DNA of 64,000 bases, from positions 168,874 through 232,873 of the forward strand of contig CAXAMN010005169.1 in the NCBI GenBank assembly GCA_963970005.1. Direction: 5' to 3'. Of the stretch, positions 48,116 through 58,339 are shown one piece after another. Below the pieces are notes generated by a model. It ran no database searches, was not told the origin of the DNA, and saw only the letters and a list, made by a program, of their open reading frames with translations. The stretch's first letter is position 1; every line of letters starts with the position of its first letter. Origin of the DNA: Durusdinium trenchii. Taxonomy: Eukaryota; Sar; Dinophyceae; Suessiales; Symbiodiniaceae. Made by a program: the position numbers and the translations under genes.

Positions 48116-50298
48116 AGAAACCAGAGGACGATGATGCCCACATGGAAGATACTGAAAGTGCCAGCAGCTCTTCCACAGAAGCGGGTGATTGCCTTAGCAA
48201 TCGTCCTGTTTCTCCGGTTCCACGTCCCGAGCAAGAGGACAGGCGGGCGGCTGGCGATGATGCAAGGAGTGTGATACCCCCACAGAACGTGAACCATCCC
48301 AGTGATAGCCCCGGGTCGCACTTCTCTGAGTCCCCAATCAAGCGAAGACCAGGGCCTAAGGCTCATACTGGGAGAGCGCAACCAAAAAAGTCACGCAAAT
48401 CACCTGCCTCAACATCCAGGCAACCGCTCGACAGCGTTCCAGAACATGCGCAACCGCCGGCCACGCTAAATGATCTAGCCAGGCGAAGCGCTCCAAGGCA
48501 GGAGACCCCAGCGCGCAGAAACCCAGAGACGCCACCTGACTGCCCTGGCTCAGCGCAAGAGCGCCCAGAAGCCATGACAGAAATTGATATTGTCAGTGAT
48601 CAAGAGCAAGCAGAGCGCGGAGGCACAGCCGCCACTGATCTCCAGCTGGAATCCGAACAGAGAGCCATGCAGATTTTGTATGACTATCAAAAGGCAGCGG
48701 GAGCCACCAGAGAAGCTCACGGGCAAAAGGTGCCGCTCCCCTCCATACAGATCTACAGTGACCTGCCTAGAGAATGGCCGATGGCGAGGCTTGCTGTCTC
48801 CAGCAAGCAAATCAACCGCCTTGTCCGCACGTTCCTCTGGAGGAGAGTGACTGAGCAAGCTCTCCATGGCTCCTCGTTTATAGACATTCCAGATGAGATC
48901 AACCAGGCCTACATTGGCGACCTTCTCCTCATCAGTGAAGCTTTCGCTGCCCCTCTGTCTAATCTCTTTGCTTTCGTAAAAAATGGGCACCCAGCATGCC
49001 CTTTCATTCCACAGAAGCAGCTTGCTCTCTATGCAAACCCTCGTTTCTGGCAATGTGGCCTCCTAGCTTTCATTGCGAGGTGCTGTTCCTTTGACAATCA
49101 ACACAGAGATCAGGGTACAGGAGCAGCCCAAGCTAGGGAAGGAAAATCGCAGACCACAAAAGAAAAAGATGTAGATGCCCTCACCTTCATGCGCACTGTC
49201 ATCATGTCCTTCGTCAGGGGGATGGAGTATGGAGAACAAACGCTACCTACCAATGACCTGTTTGTTTATCTACCAGTCCAGATCCTGCCTGACCTGGTCA
49301 CAGCCATGGAGCAACAGGGCTTCAAGCCAGCAGAGGTGAAGGGGGGCTCTGGATATCGGCCAAAAGAAGAGGGGGCTGAAGACAACCCATTGATCGTAGT
49401 GGGAGTGCACACCAAAGACAGTGTTTATGATCGATACCCCCGCATGCCGAATACTTCCTGGGCCGAAAGAGCGTACTCTAGTGGAGCCCTTGACCCGTCT
49501 TTGGGACAAGCCTTCGCTTTCCCCTCCCTGTTGCAACTGCGAATGCGCATTGAAGTCCCCGGGTGGAGAGATCTGACAACAGCCAGAAATCCCACAGTTG
49601 ATCAGCCAGCAGAAGAGGACTCTGACTCAGACGACACCGGGTCAGCAGAACGGTCGCCACGACTTGCTCTCCCAGTGCCGGTAGGAATGGCAGAAACGCA
49701 GGCAGACGAAGCAGACGAAGCCACAGAGGACGAGGCCATGAATGCTGAACCCAGCTATGCCTTTGCCAAGGGGTATGGAAGTTTTGGCATAGGCTACACT
49801 AGACTAGCAACGGCGCTAGGCAATTTCGAGCAAGGGGACAACGGCGCAGAAAGCGCAGTGGTAGCACAATGGTTGACCTCCGGTCTCAGAATTGCCATGG
49901 CCCGCATAGGGTGGAATCTGATATCTACCCGTTACAGCTTGACTAAGGTCCCTAGTCCTGTCCTCAGTGTGTACTACTGCAAAGGATATCCTCTCACTCC
50001 GAAGATGGCAGATCGTCCATACAACCAATATGGCACGACTCACTACTCCGAAGAGAAATGGGATGAGCTCTGCAGATGGCTCACTGGGAACCCCACGTTC
50101 AGGCTCCAACTCGTGAGCCATAAGAAGGCACTTAGGGATCACATGGGCTACAGTCAGGAAACCGCTGATCCAAGTAACAAAGCCCGCCGCACTGAAGCAG
50201 GAAGTTCCACAACTGCAGCAGGGTCTTCCTGGCACAGCAAGCCTCCCCCCCCCACCTTCGCCCTCAGGGTGGTCCTACGGGTGGTGGCAGTAGTGTAG
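48031..50298 (+). CDS. ORF-A, intact copy, unrecognised protein
   Basis: A 755-codon intronless frame from ATG 48031. Residues 1-225 are low complexity (Ser/Pro/Glu/Arg) and their beginning is derived from an inverted flank repeat. The conserved part starts at IQIYSDLPREWPMARL (about residue 240) and includes IGDLLLISEAFAAPLSNLFA, ALYANPRFWQCGLLAF, an acidic loop (DSDSDDTGSAERSP), GYGSFGIGYTRLATALGNF and DRPYNQYGTTHYSEEKWDEL near the end. No family, signal peptide or transmembrane segment was recognised; composition suggests a soluble, mainly helical protein. The conserved core occurs three times in the window (also 25888-27432 and 58340-58815), each time directly upstream of an LRR gene on the same strand. 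True start may be further downstream (for example the Met before TEIDIV). Confidence 0.75.
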   Translation: MSNIPNFAQRGTDTMPGLSKVSPVSPVSEKPEDDDAHMEDTESASSSSTEAGDCLSNRPVSPVPRPEQEDRRAAGDDARSVIPPQNVNHPSDSPGSHFSESPIKRRPGPKAHTGRAQPKKSRKSPASTSRQPLDSVPEHAQPPATLNDLARRSAPRQETPARRNPETPPDCPGSAQERPEAMTEIDIVSDQEQAERGGTAATDLQLESEQRAMQILYDYQKAAGATREAHGQKVPLPSIQIYSDLPREWPMARLAVSSKQINRLVRTFLWRRVTEQALHGSSFIDIPDEINQAYIGDLLLISEAFAAPLSNLFAFVKNGHPACPFIPQKQLALYANPRFWQCGLLAFIARCCSFDNQHRDQGTGAAQAREGKSQTTKEKDVDALTFMRTVIMSFVRGMEYGEQTLPTNDLFVYLPVQILPDLVTAMEQQGFKPAEVKGGSGYRPKEEGAEDNPLIVVGVHTKDSVYDRYPRMPNTSWAERAYSSGALDPSLGQAFAFPSLLQLRMRIEVPGWRDLTTARNPTVDQPAEEDSDSDDTGSAERSPRLALPVPVGMAETQADEADEATEDEAMNAEPSYAFAKGYGSFGIGYTRLATALGNFEQGDNGAESAVVAQWLTSGLRIAMARIGWNLISTRYSLTKVPSPVLSVYYCKGYPLTPKMADRPYNQYGTTHYSEEKWDELCRWLTGNPTFRLQLVSHKKALRDHMGYSQETADPSNKARRTEAGSSTTAAGSSWHSKPPPPTFALRVVLRVVAVV

Positions 50299-50390
50299 TC
50301 CTCATCAGGAGTCTCCACACACCACAACAGCCTCCGTGTCGCGCAACCTCCGCCATGAGATGGGTGACCTTAGTCACCTTCTCTATTGGG

Positions 50391-50453
50391 GCGTAGTTGC
50401 CACTATGGCTCTACAAAGGACACACCTCCTGTACCACAGTTGTTTGGCTCAAG
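50391..50453 (+). other. Two spliced-leader relics in tandem before LRR-A copy 2
   Basis: TTTGGCTCAAG (50443-50453) equals the last 11 bases of the dinoflagellate spliced leader except for its position in TGTTTGG. A second, poorer relic GCGTAGTTGCCACTATGGCTC (50391-50411) resembles CCGTAGCCATTTTGGCTC. Successive relics are the expected mark of repeated mRNA recycling. The start codon is at 50476. Confidence 0.65.
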
Positions 50454-50475
50454 CAAACCAAGCACCTACATAGCA

Positions 50476-51723
50476 ATGCCGCCCCCCCAAGATCGCTTTG
50501 AGGTTAACCTTGAGTTGGTTACCGTAGCTGGCGCAGAATATACGATGCAAGCAAACCTCACCCACTATGAGGATATAGCAGAGCTTGAAGATGACATCCT
50601 CTGCTTTCTGCCGACTGTGTCTGAGCTAGATGTCTTTGGCTGTGAATTAGAGTTGCTCAACCTCCAAACGCAGCGACCCCTGCCAGAGGCATTCCGCACT
50701 GAGCTCTTGCACCGACCGCAGCTCCAAATTGTTGTTCGTCCCTGCATGGTAGATGGGCATTCCATCTGGCAGTTCCAGGATGACGGCAAGGAGAGCTACC
50801 CCAAAGCTGTTCGCGTCCCGGCCAACCCGAGAGGGGAAATTGCAGACAAAGCTTTCTACGCGGCGCCATCAATCCGACACGTAGAAGTGGCAACTGGCAT
50901 CCAACATATAGGAATTGCGGCCTGGCAGAGTTGCCAGCAATTACAGATTGTCAAGCTTCCAATTTCGGTCGTCAGTCTGGCGGAAGGGACTTTCATGGGG
51001 TGCTATGTGCTGCGTCAGGTCGCTGCACCAGGGTGTGTCCACTATGGACAAAGGGTGTTCGCTGAGTGCTGTTCCCTAGGCAGCGTTGGGGTCAAGTGCG
51101 ACTCAGAGGACAGCAGCGTCCTGGCACCAGGCGCGCAGCTTGGCAGATATGCCTTTGAGAGTTGCCTCGCGCTTGCAACTGTCACCTTTAACACGGATCG
51201 TACGAATAAACCACGAGCACTGCCTGAAGGCGCATTCTGTGGAGCAGGCATTGAGCAGCTGCGCTTGCCGCATGACTTTCACAACATCGGGCCGAGGGCC
51301 TGTGAAAATTGCAAAAGCCTAGTGGAAGTCAACCTCATGAGCACAGAGATCACAGCCCTGCTCTCTTCCACCTTTGCCCACTGTGTAGCGTTGCAGTGCA
51401 TATGGCTTCCACCTCGCCTCATACAGATCGGAAAAGAAGCCTTCCTTAATTGTGTGGTGCTGCAGGAAGTTGTCATCCCGACAGAGCTCAGTGAAATAGG
51501 CAACCGTGCCTTCTGCGGGTGCGAGCAGCTGCAACGGTTTACCCTCCTAGATTGGGGAGACGTTGAACAGTGGGTGCAGGCAGAGCACAATGCTTTTTTT
51601 ATGTGCGACAAATTTGAAAAACCTCATTGGCTAGAACTGCTCCCCGCGGAAGGACCAGATTCTGATGCCTTTGACGAGGAACTCAGCCACGAATATTGCC
51701 ACTATCATGCCAGTCCAGGGTAG
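50476..51723 (+). CDS. LRR-A copy 2, intact ubiquitin-like/BspA-type LRR protein (415 aa)
   Basis: Intronless frame from ATG 50476 (MPPPQDRFEVNLELVTVAG). Residues 1-95 form a ubiquitin-like segment (LELVTVAGAEYTMQANLTHY ... LQIVVRPC). Residues about 110-380 are BspA-type LRR_5 repeats with the pattern hxxIGxxAFxxCxxLxxhxhP: IGIAAWQSCQQLQIVKLPIS, LAEGTFMGCYVLRQVAAPGC, IGPRACENCKSLVEVNLMST, IGKEAFLNCVVLQEVVIPTE, IGNRAFCGCEQLQRFTL. The C-terminus is WLELLPAEGPDSDAFDEEL. No signal peptide or membrane segment. Identical in length (415) to the other intact member at 60277. BspA-like LRRs mediate protein binding; a role as a ubiquitin-like adaptor is only a guess. It starts 177 bp after ORF-A. Confidence 0.85.
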   Translation: MPPPQDRFEVNLELVTVAGAEYTMQANLTHYEDIAELEDDILCFLPTVSELDVFGCELELLNLQTQRPLPEAFRTELLHRPQLQIVVRPCMVDGHSIWQFQDDGKESYPKAVRVPANPRGEIADKAFYAAPSIRHVEVATGIQHIGIAAWQSCQQLQIVKLPISVVSLAEGTFMGCYVLRQVAAPGCVHYGQRVFAECCSLGSVGVKCDSEDSSVLAPGAQLGRYAFESCLALATVTFNTDRTNKPRALPEGAFCGAGIEQLRLPHDFHNIGPRACENCKSLVEVNLMSTEITALLSSTFAHCVALQCIWLPPRLIQIGKEAFLNCVVLQEVVIPTELSEIGNRAFCGCEQLQRFTLLDWGDVEQWVQAEHNAFFMCDKFEKPHWLELLPAEGPDSDAFDEELSHEYCHYHASPG

Positions 51724-51901
51724 ACTTTACGGAGCTACACTGCCATGAACATTGCCATGCCAACCGCTCTAACTAGGAGCTAAACCACGTGTACCCTTAG
51801 CTTTGTGCCAGGCCATGAGAGGCTCAAGGGAGGTGCCTTAGCATCTGTCTTAAGGACACAGCCCCGGTCGTAGGAACAGCCCATGCGCAGACTGGACACC
51901 A

Positions 51902-51913
51902 GTGGCTCGAACA
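51902..51913 (+). other. Possible spliced-leader relic before LRR-B copy 2
   Basis: GTGGCTCGAACA immediately precedes the ATG at 51914; GGCTCGAA differs by one base from GGCTCAAG-type ends. Weak alone. Confidence 0.35.
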
Positions 51914-52545
51914 ATGATAGCAAATAGCCTGCCGCAAAAAGAGTTTGACAGTTCATCATCCATGAATAGCACTCCCATCGAAAAGGAGCCAGTCATGGAA
52001 TGCCCCCTGTTGCTGACTACGCTTTCGGGGGTAACCTTTCAGGTCTCTCTTAGTGTCGCCAAGTTCGACCGATTTACAGATTTAGAAGACCAGGTTATGG
52101 ATTATCTGGCCTCGGTCACTGACCTCCCAGTTTTTGGGTGCGTCATTGACTTTTTACACACCACCACGCAAACCTACCTAGAGGACCCAATTTGGGATAA
52201 GTTGCAGCAGGGTAGAGAATATACCATTGTCTTCAGGGACTGTAGTGTTACCCTGCGAGAACAAGAACAGCTCGGTGGTTATCCTATTGATCAAGTCCCC
52301 TTAGCTGTTCATGTCCCAAGAACTCAGAAGAAACTGTCCCAGAATGGGCCTTTGCAGGTGTGCCACGCTTGCGACACGTTAGCGTCGAGTCAGGGATCAG
52401 GCTCATAGGAGCAGAGGCGTGGCAAGATTGCCGGCAACTCCGCATCGTCAAACTGCCGGCCACAGTGGTAAGCATTGCAGATAATGCCTTCCGGGACTGC
52501 AAGCTCCTAAATAGTGTCTTGGCTCCGGGTTGTCTTTCTTGAGCA
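51914..52545 (+). pseudogene. LRR-B copy 2, N-terminal half, frameshifted and cut by an inversion
   Basis: ATG 51914 (MIANSLPQKEF). Ubiquitin-like segment LLLTTLSGVTFQVSLSVAKF ... REYTIVFRDC is intact. A frame change near 52330 moves the LRR part to another frame (RHVSVESGIRLIGAEAWQDC, IADNAFRDCKLLNSV). At about 52545 (LAPGCLS) homology stops and an inverted LRR-B block begins, so the gene is broken. Confidence 0.75.
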
Positions 52546-52556
52546 GGTGGCAATTG

Positions 52557-52985
52557 TCACAAGCGTGTGCTCCTGACTGCAAAACCCTGCGTGAGTGTTA
52601 GTGCGGTTATCCCTGTAGAGCTGAGGCAACCTAGAGCCAAGTCGCTGGCAGTGGTTTGCGACGGCAGCTCGCTTGGGGAGGGAATCTCTCGCAGGGTAAA
52701 TTCAGCAAGGTTGATACAGCCTCGAAAGAGGTAATGCCCAAACTTGGTGGTGCTGCTAAACTGGTTGGCAACTCCTTCAGCGGTATATACCCACTGCAGT
52801 GAACAGCACTCAGCAAGTCTTTCCCGGCAACCAGGGGCAGTGACACTGTTGAGCAGTTTACAATTTTCGAAATGCGTTGTCAGAAATGCCAACGACTGTT
52901 GCCGGCAGTTTGACGATTCGGAGCTGTCGGCACGATTGCCACGCTTCTGGGCCGATAAGTCCAATACCTGACTCAATGCTAGCAG
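52557..52985 (-). pseudogene. Inverted LRR-B block, near-identical to 54513-54945
   Basis: Reverse complement matches 54513-54945. The part 52595-52845 appears identical over about 250 bp and the rest about 95 percent. It carries the same disrupted FAV-RSTRL reading (missing bases before GGAGCACACG) as the 54-kb copy, so the two share a common mutant ancestor or underwent gene conversion. Confidence 0.85.
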
Positions 52986-52989
52986 CTGC

Positions 52990-53766
52990 AGATCAAGCTC
53001 CCCCCCTCAGTCCCAAGCTTAGAAGATGGAGCTTTCCAAGGCTGCTACGTCCTTCGGGAGGTTGTGGCCCCGGGCTGTGTTCAGCACAGTCGAAGGGTGT
53101 TTGCGGAGTGCTGCTCCCTCAGCAGAGTCGGCGTCAGCCGAGAGGCAGATGACAGCAATGTCCTTGCACCAGGGGCTCAGCTGGGCCGACATGCTTTCGA
53201 GAGCTGCCTCACGCTTACACCCATCACCTTTGCAATGGACCAAACCAACAAGGCCAGAGCGCTGCCTGAAGGTGCATTTTGCGGGGCGGGTATTGAAAAC
53301 CTCTGTCTCCCAAGCGACTTTCACAACATCGGCCCGCGACCTTGTGAAAAGTGCAACCGACTTGTGGAAGTCAATCTCATGTGCACAGATATCACCGCCC
53401 TCCTCAAGTCCACCTTCGCCCAATGTGTGGCCATGACACACATCTGGCTGCCGCCACGCCCAACGCAAATCGGCGAAGAAGTTTTCCTCAACTGCATAGC
53501 GCTCCAAGAGGTGGTCATTCCGACCGAGCTTCAGGAAATAGGCATTCGGGCCCTTTGTGGCTGGGGGGAGATCGACCGAATCGTACAGGCAGAACATAAC
53601 GCATTTCTGATGTGCGACAATTTTGAGCAACCGCCATGGGTAGAGCTGCTTCCCACCGAAGGACCAGATTCGGACGCCTTTGACGAGGAGCTTCATACGG
53701 AATTCCCCTGGCTCCAAGACAGTGCGTTAAGGAACCACGGCGGGTGCCTTAGCACCTGTCCTGGGT
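52990..53766 (+). pseudogene. LRR-A copy 3, lacking the N-terminus
   Basis: From 53064 a 234-codon frame with LRR-A features: FAECCSLSRVGVSREADDSN, IGPRPCEKCNRLVEVNLMCT, IGEEVFLNCIALQEVVIPTE, IGIRALCGWGEIDRIV and WVELLPTEGPDSDAFDEELH. It lacks the ubiquitin-like part and first LRRs because the inverted LRR-B block precedes it. Protein sequence is about 70-75 percent like the intact copy at 50476. Confidence 0.8.
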
Positions 53767-54000
53767 AGGCAGCCCCCCCTCACAGGCATAGTATGGCGCA
53801 AGCACCGGAAACAGATGCATGCCCTCCCTCGGCCCGTCTTTCAGCTTGGTGTGCCAGGACATATGCCTTAGCAGCTGTCCTGAGCAGGCAGCCCCCCTTT
53901 ACAGGCATTGTATGGCACAAGCATTGGAAACAGAAGCATACCATCCCTCGTGCTGTCGTTCCAGCTTGGAGTGACAGGACCCATGCCTTAGCAGCTGTCC
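53747..54000 (+). repeat. About 119-bp direct repeat between LRR genes
   Basis: CCTTAGCACCTGTCCTG / CCTTAGCAGCTGTCCTGAG / CCTTAGCAGCTGTCC occur at about 53747, 53866 and 53986, spaced 119-120 bp, with GGCAGCCCCCC and GTATGG-GCAAGCA blocks in each unit. The unit includes the sequence following the LRR-A stop and may reflect local duplication of the intergenic region. Confidence 0.8.
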
Positions 54001-54030
54001 GGAGGGGTAAAACTGAACTGTTCGCACACA

Positions 54031-54050
54031 GTCGGCAGTTATCGGCTCAA
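54031..54050 (+). other. Spliced-leader relic before LRR-B copy 3
   Basis: GTCGGCAGTTATCGGCTCAA ends directly at the ATG (54051). It resembles GTAGCCATTTTGGCTCAAG with several changes; the GGCTCAA end is exact. Confidence 0.5.
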
Positions 54051-55312
54051 ATGGCGACTGTAGATAGGTCACCCCCTGTGGAGCTCGCCGAATCTTCCGG
54101 AACCAGCACCCCCCCTGAAAGGGAGCCGGTGATGGACTGCCGCTTAGTACTAACTACCCTTTCGGGCGCGACAATAAATGTCTCTCTCAGCATTGCGAAG
54201 TTCGACCGATTTGAGGACCTTGAGGATCATGTTATGGATTATCTTGTCTCAGTGACTGACCTCAAAGTGTTCGGGTGTTCAATTGAATTTTTGCATCTGG
54301 CCACACAGACCTATCTAGAGGACCCGATTTGGGACAAACTGCGACAGAGTATGGAATACTGCATCATCTTTAAGGATTGCAGCGAAGTCCTACCCCCTAG
54401 AAGGGTATCCCATCCACAAAATCCCGCTTGCCGTCCACGTCCCCATGAATCCAGAGGACGTAGTCCCAGAAGGGGCGTTCGCAGGAGTGCCACGCCTACG
54501 TCACGTCAGCATTGAGTCAGGTATTAGGCTTATCGGCCCAGAAGCATGGCAATCGCGCCGACAGCTCCGAATTGTCAAACTGCCGGCAACAGTCGTTGGC
54601 ATTTCTGACAACACAATTGGAAGTTGTAAACTGCTCAACAGTGTCACTGCCCCTGGTTGCCGAGAGTTTGGCTACAAAGCCTTTGATGAGTGCTGTTCAC
54701 TGCAGTGGGTATATACCGCTGAAGGAGTTGCCAACCAGTTTAGCAGCACCACCAAGTTTGGGCATTACCTCTTTCGAGGCTGTATCAACCTTGCTGAATT
54801 TACCCTGCGAGAGATTCCCTCCCCAAGCGAGCTGCCGTCGCAAACCACTGCCAGCGACTTGGCTCTAGGTTGCCTCAGCTCTACAGGGATAACCGCACTA
54901 ACACTCACGCAGGGTTTTGCAGTCAGGAGCACACGCTTGTGACAATTGCCACCTGCTCAAGAAAGTTGACCTTTCCAACACACAAATAGAAGAGATACAA
55001 GAATTTACCTTTGTGCACTGCACGAGCCTCAGAGAAGTTAGTCTCCCGCTGACTCTCCACACCATTAGAGTCAAGGCCTTCATGAACTGTGCGGTCCTGC
55101 CAGAACTTGCCATACCACCCTCACTCAAATACATAGCGAGTAGAGCTTTCTTGGACTGCACTGCGCTCAGGAGACTTGTCAAGTTGCCAGGCCGGCGCAA
55201 ATGGCGTGGGGTTTACGCGGAAGAAAATGCTTTCGCTATATGCCCAGACATGAGATGGCCGCCATGGCTGCACATGAATCCAGATACGGGATATGTCTCT
55301 GGTTTAGCCTGA
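54051..55312 (+). pseudogene. LRR-B copy 3, full length but with two frameshifts
   Basis: ATG 54051 (MATVDRSPPVELAE). Ubiquitin-like segment LVLTTLSGATINVSLSIAKF ... EYCIIFKDC. Frame change near 54400 (VLPPR then EGYPIHKIPLAVHVP), LRR part from 54445 (VPRLRHVSIESGIRLIGPEA), second change near 54925 (FAV then GAHACDNCHLLKKV), ending DTGYVSGLA at 55312. It would be about 415 residues if the two shifts were absent, the same size as the intact family members. Frame errors from the assembly are possible, but the second is shared with the inverted block at 52557-52985, which argues for a real mutation. Confidence 0.82.
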
Positions 55313-55561
55313 TGTAATCCTGTCTGGACATAGCAGTTTGCGGCCTTCCTGTAATCCATCTAGTCTGGGTGCGAGCCTTAGCTCGGGTCCAGCCAGGTTA
55401 GCGCTCACCCTGGTGCACCTTACAGTCCATACGTACATGCATTCCATAAGCTAAGGGAGTGAAGGGCAACTGACGTTTCCGTATCGGGGCCGGTCGAAAC
55501 TACACATTCCTGCCCTGCATTTCTACGGGATTAGGTTGCTAGTGACTTGCAAGAGCGGAGC

Positions 55562-56795
55562 ATGACAGCAGATGCGCCTAGACCCAGCCCTCGGGGCAGC
55601 AAGGAAGGGCCGTTGGCACAGCCCTTCACACTCATTACACTGGCAGGTGAGAAGCTACCCATCGCGGTAGATCCGAATGCACATGTCTGCCTTCGGGGTT
55701 TTGAAAATGCCGTATTGGCAGAGCTCCCCTACTTGGGATGCAATAGCACCCTCGGGTGAATTGCAATTTGTGCAAACAAACACCCACCAAGTCCTAGCAG
55801 ACCCCATACAGAGTAAACTGAGAGCCAACCATTGCTACTATGTGATTGCTCAACGATGTTTTGTAGAAGCAGCACACAAAGGGCAACTCAAAGGGGAAGC
55901 CAAGGCAATCCGAGTGCCACGTGGTAGGAATGATAAAATCCCACCACAAGCTTTCTCCTTTCACACGGAAGTCCGTCATGTCCTAGTCGAAAACGGTATT
56001 CGGATTGTAGGGGAAGCTGCGTGGAGGAGTTGTCGACAGCTGCAAGTAGTCCACCTGCCAGAAACGGTAGTCAGCCTGCTGCACGGTGCCTTCAGCCGAT
56101 GCCAGGTCCTACGAGTAGTGACAGCCCCTGGCTGTAAACATTTCGGCACTAAGGTCTTTGAGGAGTGCTGCTCCCCAACGCAAATAGGCGTGACTCAATG
56201 CCCTGGCAATATACTAGCCCCCCAAGCACAATTGCGGCCTCGTGTGTTTCAAGGATGCACGGCCCTGCGTCACCTCAACTTGGGTAAGTCAGGGTGTAGT
56301 CCTGCATATCCGAACCGAAGTTTGCCTGACTGCTGCTTCCTGGAAGCAGGCATTGTCGCACTCTTCCTGCCGCCAGATTTTAACAGGATAGGATCGGCCG
56401 CATGTGTGAGCTGCCAGCAGCTACAAACTGTTGATTTGTCCCAAACGTGTGTCATTGAAATTTTGGGCTCAACTTTTGCATACTGCTCACAGCTGCAGCA
56501 ACTCAGCCTCCCCCGAAATTTACGGAATTGAGCAAGAAGCCTTTCTCAAGTGTACCTCGCTGCAAGAAGTCTGCATCCCACCATCCCTGCTTTATATAGC
56601 GAGGCGTGCTTTTGCAGGTTGCGCGCAGCTTCGAGCAGTTCGTAAAAAAGGGAAAAGCAAAACATGGCGAGGTACATATGCCAGGCTCAATGCATTTGAC
56701 AAATGTGAGCAACTAGACAAGCCCAAGTGGCTCCGATTCTTGCCGCCAAATGCCAAAGACCAATGGAGAGAAGACTTTCAAGAAGCCATACCCTA
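55562..56795 (+). pseudogene. LRR-C copy, full length with two frameshifts
   Basis: ATG 55562 (MTADAPRPSPRG). Ubiquitin-like segment FTLITLAGEKLPIAVDPN; frame change near 55750 (after CNSTLG, continuing ELQFVQTNTHQVLADP); LRR part VRHVLVENGIRIVGEAAWRS, FGTKVFEECCSPTQIG, IGSAACVSCQQLQTVDLSQT; second change near 56520 (after LPRNLRN, continuing IEQEAFLKCTSLQEVCIPPS); C-terminus LDKPKWLRFLPPNAKDQW. Closest to the intact gene at 60277 (shared HKGQ-GEAKA linker). Confidence 0.8.
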
Positions 56796-56945
56796 GACCG
56801 GCAACGCTCTGACGACAGTGGGGATGGATTGCTACTCTGCCGCTTCGATTATGCGAGCCAGGCGTAACAAAGCTCAAGCAGAGTCACCATTTCGGCCTCA
56901 CCAGCTACGATTCAGTGAGCCTACAGGAATGAGAGCCGTTACGTG

Positions 56946-57062
56946 CAAGGCCCGTGTGAAACAGGTGAAACCGTGGACCTATCCTAGCATGGTACTTGTG
57001 CCTCTTTGTACAGCAATGGTCATGGCATGGCCGCCGCAGAGAGAACTAAGGTTCTCCCTGGC
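56946..57062 (+). repeat. LRR-array flank repeat, copy 3
   Basis: CCCGTGTGAAACAGGTGAAA to GAACTAAGGTTCTCCCTGG. Represents the uninterrupted version of the Copia-2 target site (TTACGTGCAAGGCCCGTG). Confidence 0.85.
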
Positions 57063-57079
57063 CACTACCATTCTCTACC

Positions 57080-57950
57080 ACCCGCGCACTCCTCGAAAGC
57101 CCAGCAACCGAAGTCAATACACCCCGGGGCTGTGACTGTGTGGAGCACATAACAACATCGGAAGGCTCCTTCTTTCAGGCATAGCAGTGAACTGGGCAGG
57201 TGTACTATGAGAAGCCTAGTGCAATGCTGCCAGGCCGCTTCCCCAATGGTGTGTATGCCTGCTTCAATTTGTAGGTGCCTGATATCACTCGAATGTGTGA
57301 AAGCGTGGGAGAGCACCTGCCCTGCACGGGTGACAGGTACTCGGATTGCTTTTGCGTTCTTTCTCGTCTGGCCTTTGTGCTCTGCGAGACCCAGACCAAA
57401 GAAGCAATCCTTTAGCACCGTCTTGCGGACAATTGGCCTGGAAAGGACTAAATAAAAAAACCCACGAGACCTGCATAGGGTCATTCCAGAAGGTTGCTTC
57501 CTAGGGACAGGGCTGGAAACGATTGATCTCCCAGCTGACTTCAGCTGGATCGGACCAGCAGCCTTTGAGCACTGTACAAGATTGCAGACAGTGGACATCT
57601 CCCGCACTGGCATTCAGGAACTCGTAGGGAACGCCTTTGCAGGCTGACCCAACTGCAGCGCATTAAACTGTCCAACACGCTGAGACGCATTGGTGGAGAA
57701 GCCTTCACGAAGTGCAGCTCATTAGAAGTCCTGCACACTCCACCCGCATTGCTGTACATCAACAAGCGTTTGCTGACTGTACACAGCTCTGCAGACGGGG
57801 ACCTATGTTGAGCACAACACCTTTGAAATGTGCACCAAATTAACACTCCCATTATGGATTCGATCTCTTCCCAAGCCAGATGCAGTGAAAGAAGAGTGGG
57901 AAGAATTCATGATCAGTTGTGCAGAAGCCACTCTAAGTGATGCGGCACGT
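57080..57950. pseudogene. LRR-C-type copy split into opposite orientations
   Basis: The first part lies on the minus strand (57480-57080: AEHKGQTRKNAKAIRVPVTR, RHLQIEAGIHTIGEAAWQHC, LKEGAFRCCYVLHTVTAPGC). The remaining part lies on the plus strand (57481-57950: DFSWIGPAAFEHCTRLQTVD, IGGEAFTKCSSLEVLHTPPA, PLWIRSLPKPDAVKEEWEE). The break is near 57480, so the 5' half was inverted in place. Further frame changes occur near 57645 and 57790. Confidence 0.75.
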
Positions 57951-58339
57951 TCGTAAATGGCACGTAATGATCTGAGAAAGCAAACTGTGCAATAATACCA
58001 CTGGCCAAAGGGTAGGATTGCAGAAGGTCCATGCCTTTCGACCCTTCCGACCCTTCACGGCCCTGCCCGCGCCACTGAGCAGATAGCCAGCTCCCCTCAC
58101 TCCCTTCCAAGAGGTGGTCAGGGATGGTACAGTGTACAGAAGACTGGCACCAGGAGTGGCGACGTTTCACCCATGTCTTGTCACCTAGTTCATGGGGCTT
58201 GCGTGACAGACCGTACTCTGAAGCACTCGAGTGACCCAGGGCTGCAGCGGTGCCTCCTTCGGCGCAACTCGACACCACGCTTGCTTTTGTCCCTGCGCAA
58301 CGGTCATATAAGCAAGCTGTGTGAGACGGACGGTCCTTG

